Origin: Paraconiothyrium sp. Pb-2020
Taxonomy: Eukaryota; Ascomycota; Dothideomycetes; Pleosporales; Didymosphaeriaceae
Length of the DNA stretch: 64,000 nt
Reading direction: 5' to 3'
Assembly: GCA_022419385.1 (NCBI GenBank)
Contig: JAJUBI010000003.1
Location: forward strand, 2,232,001 to 2,296,000
The notes under the pieces are model-generated. The model searched no databases. It saw nothing but the letters and a program-made list of their open reading frames with translations, and was not told the DNA's origin. Positions 58,632 to 64,000 of the stretch are shown here, one piece after another (the stretch's first letter is position 1; every line of letters starts with the position of its first letter). Position numbers and translations under genes: made by a program.

Positions 58632-59195
58632 TTTACATAGGAGATCAAGGAATGAGAAGATGTATGAACGCAATGAGACCTGAATAGCCACGTAGTCAAG
58701 GCCGGCAGGTCAATTATACGCCCAGTCGCTCTTGGAACGTCCATAGAGGGCTTGTGTCGAAGTAGAAGATTTCGAACAAGCGTGACAAATTATTCCGTGT
58801 TTTGGTCGATACTCGTGCGCAAGACAGAAAGATTTTCAGCCTGTAAGGAGGCTGGCTGCGTAAGGTTCTGCATCTCGTCTGCACATGTGCATAAGAGGCA
58901 TCTGGAACGCATCCGAACTTACTTCTTAGCATCTCAGAAAGTCCATGACAGTGTTCGACAGAGCTTTATGCATGTCCTTAGATCGAAGTGAGACGGATCT
59001 CGAGATTTTGACAATCTAATCGAAGCTTCGACGTCAGAAAATATTTAAGCGGAGTGTCACGTGGAGTGCTACGCTCCTTGCAGCTAAACCCCATACAGGG
59101 GCACTGTATTACTCCCTCCACCGCAGCCATGCAGCCAATATAACAACATGAACATGTCTCACTCAATCTCCATTCCTTAAGATGTCACTTTCAGC
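58632..59195. other. Intergenic region, MLH3 to deacetylase
   Basis: Terminator of MLH3 and promoter of the next plus-strand gene. No coding or repeat signal was seen. Confidence 0.5.
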
Positions 59196-60011
59196 ATGCC
59201 ACGTCCTTCAATCCGTCTCTTCCGGTACCCCACAACCCTCTCCCGGCGCGCACGTCGCTTCCGCCTCATGACCATACTCATCGCCCTCCTCACCATCCTG
59301 ACTTTCATAACCCCATTCTACATCATTTACAAACCGCCATCCCTATTAATCCGGTACTTCCAAGCCCACTGGCCGGATGTCCTGTTCCATGCGGATGTTA
59401 AAGAGAAAGTCATCGCATTAACAATCGACGACGCGCCAAGCTACTATACCTCCCAGATCTTGGATATCTTGAAGGAACACGATGCAAAAGCTACGTTCTT
59501 TGTGATCGGTGGGCAGGTTCAAGGAAGGGAAGATGAGTTGGGGCGATTGGTGGAGGCGGGTATGGAGCTGGGGAATCACGCCATGCACGACGAAGCGTCG
59601 CGGTCGCTTTCTAACGCCGAATTGAAGTCGCAGATTCGGGCTGTGGAGAGTATGATCGATGACGCCTATGCCTCAGCGAAGGTTGAAAAACCGGCACGGT
59701 ACTTCCGCCCCGGGTCAGGCTTCTTTTCTGCGCGCATGCGCGGCTTATCGAGGGACTTAGGGTATAGGTTGGTGCTAGGTGATATCTACCCGCATGATCC
59801 GCAGATCTCGTATTGGAGGATTAATGCGAAGCATGTGCTGAGTATGCTTAAGCCCGGTGGAATCATCATTTGTCATGATAGGAGGAGCTGGACGGTTCCC
59901 ATGTTGAGGAAGGTTGTGCCTGAGGTGACGAGGAAGGGGTGGAAGATTACGACTGTGTCGGGCCTGCTGGAGCAGGTAGAGAAGGAAAAGCAAGCGACTA
60001 CCGGGAGGTGA
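59196..60011 (+). CDS. Membrane-anchored polysaccharide deacetylase (NodB fold)
   Basis: Carbohydrate esterase family 4-like enzyme; the substrate is probably an N-acetylated glycan such as chitin oligomers, but this is unproven. The intronless 271-aa protein starts MPRPSIRLFRYPTTLSRRAR, a basic N-terminus followed by one anchor (LMTILIALLTILTFITPFYIIY). This suggests a type II orientation with the domain in the secretory lumen or outside. Catalytic motifs are TIDDAPSYYT (motif 1, Asp-Asp), GNHAMHDE (motif 2, His residues binding metal), RYFRPGSGFF (motif 3), LGDIYPHDP and IIICHDRR (motif 5). The length is short for secreted chitin deacetylases and there is no chitin-binding domain. Confidence 0.9.
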   Translation: MPRPSIRLFRYPTTLSRRARRFRLMTILIALLTILTFITPFYIIYKPPSLLIRYFQAHWPDVLFHADVKEKVIALTIDDAPSYYTSQILDILKEHDAKATFFVIGGQVQGREDELGRLVEAGMELGNHAMHDEASRSLSNAELKSQIRAVESMIDDAYASAKVEKPARYFRPGSGFFSARMRGLSRDLGYRLVLGDIYPHDPQISYWRINAKHVLSMLKPGGIIICHDRRSWTVPMLRKVVPEVTRKGWKITTVSGLLEQVEKEKQATTGR

Positions 60012-60535
60012 AAGGTTGCATGGTCGGTATGGGGAGTAATCACAAAAGGTATTGGAGGTCTACACGATTTTATTTCTTCCGTGAAAGACGGCCGTCCGCG
60101 CAAGGTTGGTTGAAGACATAGCGAGCTGGTGATCGAAGTTGAAGACTCAGGAGACGCGAAGACGGCCACCTTTGCAGTGGACCTCGTGAAGGGAATGATG
60201 TGCGCTCCCGCCATTTTCTGCAGAACACAGGCCAGGCATACCGAGTATTGCGACGTCACTCGTGATAATGTCTCGTGGAGATTTGCAGTGTCATCAGTGC
60301 GCAGCTCATAGAAAGGCTTGCCACTTTTATGGACGCTCCTATGTCATGTAGATGCTCATGTATGCGACAGAGTGATCACAAGAGCAAAAGAAACATCGCA
60401 CTATAATGCTACCAGTGACATGACTTTGCTCGGTGGGCCCACGCTGATAATTTGGGATTGCGCATGCGCGTTCCTGCTGTGCAAGTTCTTGTAGGCCCCG
60501 CGTGGCTCGCATGCACTGTTACTACGAGTTTCACT
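60012..60535. other. Intergenic region between convergent genes
   Basis: 3' flanks of the deacetylase and YCII-domain genes. Nothing else was recognised. Confidence 0.5.
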
Positions 60536-61084
60536 CTACAATGCCTTTCTCAAAGCACTCTTGAAAGGGATAATCTGCACCTTACTCCAGTCCCACACCC
60601 CTCCCTTGACATACACATCCTGCTTCAAACGCTCCACAACCTCCTCTTTCGTCTTCGCACCTATCAACATCGCGGATCCCTTCATCTTGGGCGTCTGGCC
60701 TTCCGTCGTAGGTTCTTGTAACATTGCGCCTGCTCAAGATCAGCACCTCTCCTCTGTATCATGCGGAGAGAGTGGGGGGAAGTGGAATGACGATAGAAAC
60801 GCACCACCCCAGAGCCAGAACTCCTCAGGGTCCGCCTTCAACCCACTGAGGTGCTCATTTCTCACAGCGAGTCGCTTCTCGAGCGCACCTTCGAAGTCGG
60901 GCGCTATTACGAGCCATTCCGGCAGCGGCGCTGCTGAAGATGCCATTGTCCTTAGTTCTATACTAAGTTGTGTGTTCGGTCGTGGTACGAGTCCAGGTCC
61001 TGCGCGACAGGCAACGAGTCTGAGTGATGCTGCTGTGGACGACGGTATGCGGGTAGAGAGTCGGAGGATTGAGGGAGGTGGCAT
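60536..61084 (-). CDS. YCII-related domain protein, possibly mitochondrial
   Basis: Small ferredoxin-like-fold protein of the YciI family; the enzymatic role is unproven. Exons 61084-60805 and 60729-60536 give 157 aa. The domain reads EWLVIAPDFEGALEKRLAVR, then NEHLSGLKADPEEFWLWGGA, MKGSAMLIGAKTKEEVVERL and DVYVKGGVWDWSKVQIIPFK. The first 46 residues (from MPPPSILRLSTRIPSSTAAS) are basic and hydroxylated without acidic residues until late, like a mitochondrial targeting peptide. An internal ATG at 60946 (MASSAAPLPEW) would give the bare cytosolic domain. The splice phase is correct. Confidence 0.88.
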
Positions 61085-61696
61085 GCGAGCGGACGACCGG
61101 AGTGGGGGCACCAATTGGGGTAGGTGGAGAACTTGGAGAAGCGGCCGTCAGTACTATCGCTGATGCTGATGCTGATGCTGTGCTGGTGAGCGATTGCACG
61201 AATTAAGAGACAATAGAGACTGAGCCAGACCTACATGCCTTCGAGACCACAATGCTGAAGTCGGAATCAGAACTGGATGCAAGGTGTATGTCCAAGTCGT
61301 CATCTGCAAGGCGTGAACGCGTACGATAGGGCGTGCATTGTGGAGGCGCGGAACGCGATGTGGGGGTTGACGGAATGGGAAGCCCCGAGGTTGCAAAATG
61401 CTTGAATGATTCGCTAACCACACATCAACCGACGAGTGACCCAGAGCTTATCCAACATGGCTCAGGGTACTCAGATACTTGGTGAGGCACTGTACATTGG
61501 GTAGAGATGCATGCTGTATCAATTAATGCTCAAGCTAGAACAAGATGCTAACTTCATAAATGAATCATATCCTCCGCGTTAATCGAGAACCCATGAACGC
61601 CATGATCATACACAAGTGGGAATAATACAAGGCATTTGTCTGCCCTCATCCCCGTAAGATATCTACCTGTACACGTCGCATCGTAAATCCTCGTAT
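61085..61696. other. Intergenic region upstream of YCII gene
   Basis: About 600 bp. A minus-strand ORF (61421-61203, GTG start) has an exon-like stretch with SRLADDDLDIHLASSSDSDF, but it has no ATG or clear splice partner, so it is not called. Otherwise nothing was recognised. Confidence 0.4.
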
Positions 61697-64000
61697 CTAA
61701 CCACTGCACATGATGCAGGCCTCCTTGTTCTCTATCGAGCAAGCAAGGACTGCATCAGAGTAGATGTCTCCTTCGCGATCAGCGCTCTCCTTTCCATCTT
61801 CTTCCTGGGTGGAGGCAGCTTCGGGGAGAGCCTCGTCGTCAGGAAGCTTGTCAGTTGACTCGGCTGCAATGACCTTTGGGCTCTCGCCCTCTGGCACGTC
61901 AGCCTTGAAAGGCTTGGAGGCGAGAGCATCCTTGATCGCGCCGTTGAGGTGCTGATTTTCAGAGCCAATAGGCGGTGTTGCCACTGGGGTGGGAACACCA
62001 TTGGGCGATGAGACCCCATTGGCAGCCCCATTTGGTGTCTTGGTTGCGAACATTGGTCGAGGAACAGGAGTCGGCGAAGGCGAGGTGCTGGGACCAAGGC
62101 CTCGCCGCTTAGCCGGAAGGGCACGAGCAACGTTGGTGTCCGCGACCAGCAAAGCCTCTTGGTCCACAGTGAACTGGATAGGAGCAGACGCAGCCATGGT
62201 TCTGAGGTAGTACAATCCAGTCTTCAAACCAAGCTTCCAGCCAGCAAAGTGCATGGAGGTGATCTTGCCCATTGTAGGCTCCTTCATGTGGATGTTGAGT
62301 GACTGAGATTGGTCAATGAAAGCACCACGATCAGCGGCCATCTGAATGATGGTGCGCTGTGAGATTTCCCAAACAGTCTTGTACAAGGCTTTGACCTCGT
62401 CAGGAATGTTGGGAATGCGCTGGATGGAACCACCATCAGCGATAATACGGTTCTTCATGTTGTCGGACCAAAGACCCATGTCTACGAGATCCTTGAGCAA
62501 CCAAGGATTGACGACCTGGAATTCGCCGGCCAGAACACGACGAGAGTAGATATTGGAAGTATAGGGCTCGAAGCATTCGTTGTATCCAAGAATCTGCGAA
62601 GTGGAGGCTGTCGGCATCGGCGCAACGAGCAAAGAGTTGCGAACGCCATGCTGAGCAATTTTCTCCTTCAACGGCGCCCAGTCCCACAGGTTGGTAGGGG
62701 TGACGTTCCACATGTCATATTGGAGGATACCCTGAGAAACAGGAGATCCTTCGTATGTCTCGTAAGGACCTAGCTCCTTAGCCAAGTCGCAGGACGAGGT
62801 CAATGCTGCGTGGTAGATGGTCTCGAAAATTTGGATATTGAGCTTCCTGGCCTCCGGAGAATCGAAAGGCATGCGGAGAGCCAGGAAAGTATCAGCAAGA
62901 CCCTGCACACCGAGACCAACAGGCCTATGCCTGAAGTTGCTCTTACGAGCCTCCGGAACAGGGTAATGATTAACGTCAATGATCTTGTTCAAGTTGCGAG
63001 TAACAATTTCCGTAACCTCGTGGAGCTTCTGGAAGTCAAACTGGCCTTGTTTCTCATCAACAAACCTAGGAAGGGCGAGGGAGGCAAGGTTGCACACGGC
63101 TACCTCATCAGGGGCAGTGTACTCAATGATCTCAGTGCAGAGATTGGAGCTGCGGATGGTTCCAAGGTTCTTTTGGTTGCTTTTGCGGTTGCAGGCATCC
63201 TTGTAAAGCATGTAGGGGTTTCCGGTCTCCGTCTGGGCCTCAAGGATCGCATACCACAGCTTCTGGGCGCGGACAGTCTCGCGTCCACGACCTTCAGCCT
63301 CGTACCTGGCATACAGAGCCTCAAACTCTTCACCGTAGACATCTGCGAGGCCAGGAGCTTCGTTGGGGCAGAATAGAGTCCAGTCACCGTTCTCTTGGAC
63401 TCTCTTCATGAATAGGTCCGGTACCCAAAGGGCGTAGAAAAGATCGCGCGCACGTACCTCCTCCTTGCCGTGGTTCTTCCGCAAGTCCAGAAAACTGAAC
63501 ACGTCCGCATGCCACGGCTCCAGGTAGATGGCAAAGGCACCCGGACGCTTATTGCCACCCTGGTCAACATATCTAGCAGTGTTGTTGTAGACACGGAGCA
63601 TAGGGATGAGACCGTTCGAAGTACCGTTTGTTCCACCAATGTACGAGCCAGTGGCACGGATGCAGTGCACATTCAGACCAATACCGCCAGCAGTTTTGGA
63701 GATCATGGCACATGTCTTCAACGTGTCGTAGATGCCCTCTATGCTGTCATCCTTGATGTCGATAAGGAAACAGGAAGACATCTGAGGCTGAGGCGTACCC
63801 GCATTGAAAAGTGTGGGCGACGCGTGTGTGAAGAACTTCTGTGACATCATGTCGTATGTCTCTATAGCCTTCTCAATGTCCTCGCCGTGAATACCCACTG
63901 CTACACGCATCAGCATGTGCTGAGGACGCTCGGCTACCTTGCCGTTGATGCGGAGCAGATATGATCGTTCGAGCGTTTTGAACCCGAAGAACTGGTAGTT
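61697..64000 (-). CDS. RNR1: Ribonucleoside-diphosphate reductase large subunit, 5' part missing
   Basis: Class Ia ribonucleotide reductase R1, making dNDPs from NDPs in the cytosol. The frame is open from the window edge (NYQFFGFKTLERSYLL) to the stop, 767 codons; the N-terminal ATP-cone, roughly 170-190 residues by comparison with yeast, lies beyond 64000. Visible are the active-site cysteines in QMSSCFLIDI, RSSNLCTEIIEY and EVAVCNLASLALP, the substrate loop RATGSYIGGTNGTSNGLIPM, KRPGAFAIYLEPWH and PMPTASTSQILGYNECFEP. After SAPIQFTVDQEALL comes a Pro/Ser/Glu-rich linker of about 130 residues and the redox tail EACIMCSG (CxxC). No intron occurs in this part. The identification is secure. 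Confidence 0.97.
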   Translation of the reverse strand, partial: NYQFFGFKTLERSYLLRINGKVAERPQHMLMRVAVGIHGEDIEKAIETYDMMSQKFFTHASPTLFNAGTPQPQMSSCFLIDIKDDSIEGIYDTLKTCAMISKTAGGIGLNVHCIRATGSYIGGTNGTSNGLIPMLRVYNNTARYVDQGGNKRPGAFAIYLEPWHADVFSFLDLRKNHGKEEVRARDLFYALWVPDLFMKRVQENGDWTLFCPNEAPGLADVYGEEFEALYARYEAEGRGRETVRAQKLWYAILEAQTETGNPYMLYKDACNRKSNQKNLGTIRSSNLCTEIIEYTAPDEVAVCNLASLALPRFVDEKQGQFDFQKLHEVTEIVTRNLNKIIDVNHYPVPEARKSNFRHRPVGLGVQGLADTFLALRMPFDSPEARKLNIQIFETIYHAALTSSCDLAKELGPYETYEGSPVSQGILQYDMWNVTPTNLWDWAPLKEKIAQHGVRNSLLVAPMPTASTSQILGYNECFEPYTSNIYSRRVLAGEFQVVNPWLLKDLVDMGLWSDNMKNRIIADGGSIQRIPNIPDEVKALYKTVWEISQRTIIQMAADRGAFIDQSQSLNIHMKEPTMGKITSMHFAGWKLGLKTGLYYLRTMAASAPIQFTVDQEALLVADTNVARALPAKRRGLGPSTSPSPTPVPRPMFATKTPNGAANGVSSPNGVPTPVATPPIGSENQHLNGAIKDALASKPFKADVPEGESPKVIAAESTDKLPDDEALPEAASTQEEDGKESADREGDIYSDAVLACSIENKEACIMCSG

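Noticed and set aside
1..64000. CRISPR arrays, phage genes, insertion sequences or a new defence system
   Set aside because: No repeat-spacer pattern, transposase or viral hallmark was found; the gene content is ordinary fungal housekeeping.

Overview
This 64 kb window looks like nuclear chromosomal DNA of a filamentous ascomycete, probably a dothideomycete; the class assignment is inferred from resemblance to remembered homologues and was not tested. The genes carry short GT-AG introns of about 42-134 nt with CTAAC/CTGAC-like branch points, intergenic gaps are 0.3-3.3 kb, genes lie on both strands without operons, and there is a fungal-specific set (Ecm33, Anp1 mannosyltransferase, SUR7/PalI protein, NADP-glutamate dehydrogenase). 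No rRNA, tRNA, CRISPR or intact transposon was recognised.

Layout. 0-9.5 kb: an SDR reductase, Mediator subunit MED5, a conserved fungal protein of unknown function and an aldo/keto reductase. 10-17.3 kb: NADP-glutamate dehydrogenase, a small BTB/POZ protein and sphingolipid delta-4 desaturase. 19.7-28 kb: an Anp1-type Golgi mannosyltransferase, an unknown basic/helical protein and GPI-anchored Ecm33, separated by long gene-free stretches. 31-36 kb: a Mag1-type 3-methyladenine DNA glycosylase, then QCR7 and a mitochondrial NAD+ carrier transcribed head to head. 37-46 kb: a long disordered protein, a single-pass membrane protein with a histidine-rich N-terminus and a proline-rich tail, and a SUR7/PalI-like four-TM protein. 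47-64 kb: adenylosuccinate lyase, a short charged protein, a BTB-like protein, a serine-rich protein, MLH3, a membrane-anchored polysaccharide deacetylase, a YCII-domain protein, and the C-terminal part of the ribonucleotide reductase large subunit, which runs off the right edge.

The genes are mostly housekeeping. They fall into cell envelope (anp1, ecm33, SUR7-like, NodB-like, sphingolipid desaturase), nucleotide and DNA metabolism (ADE13, RNR1, MLH3, MAG1), nitrogen assimilation (gdh) and mitochondria (QCR7, NAD carrier). I see no biosynthetic cluster, defence system or other coherent new system. The most useful observations are structural. MED5 has two places where the conserved reading frame does not connect. 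One BTB gene seems to have lost a conserved segment into an intron. There are exons of 14 and 15 nt, and one GC-AG intron. Several proteins have no function I can name.
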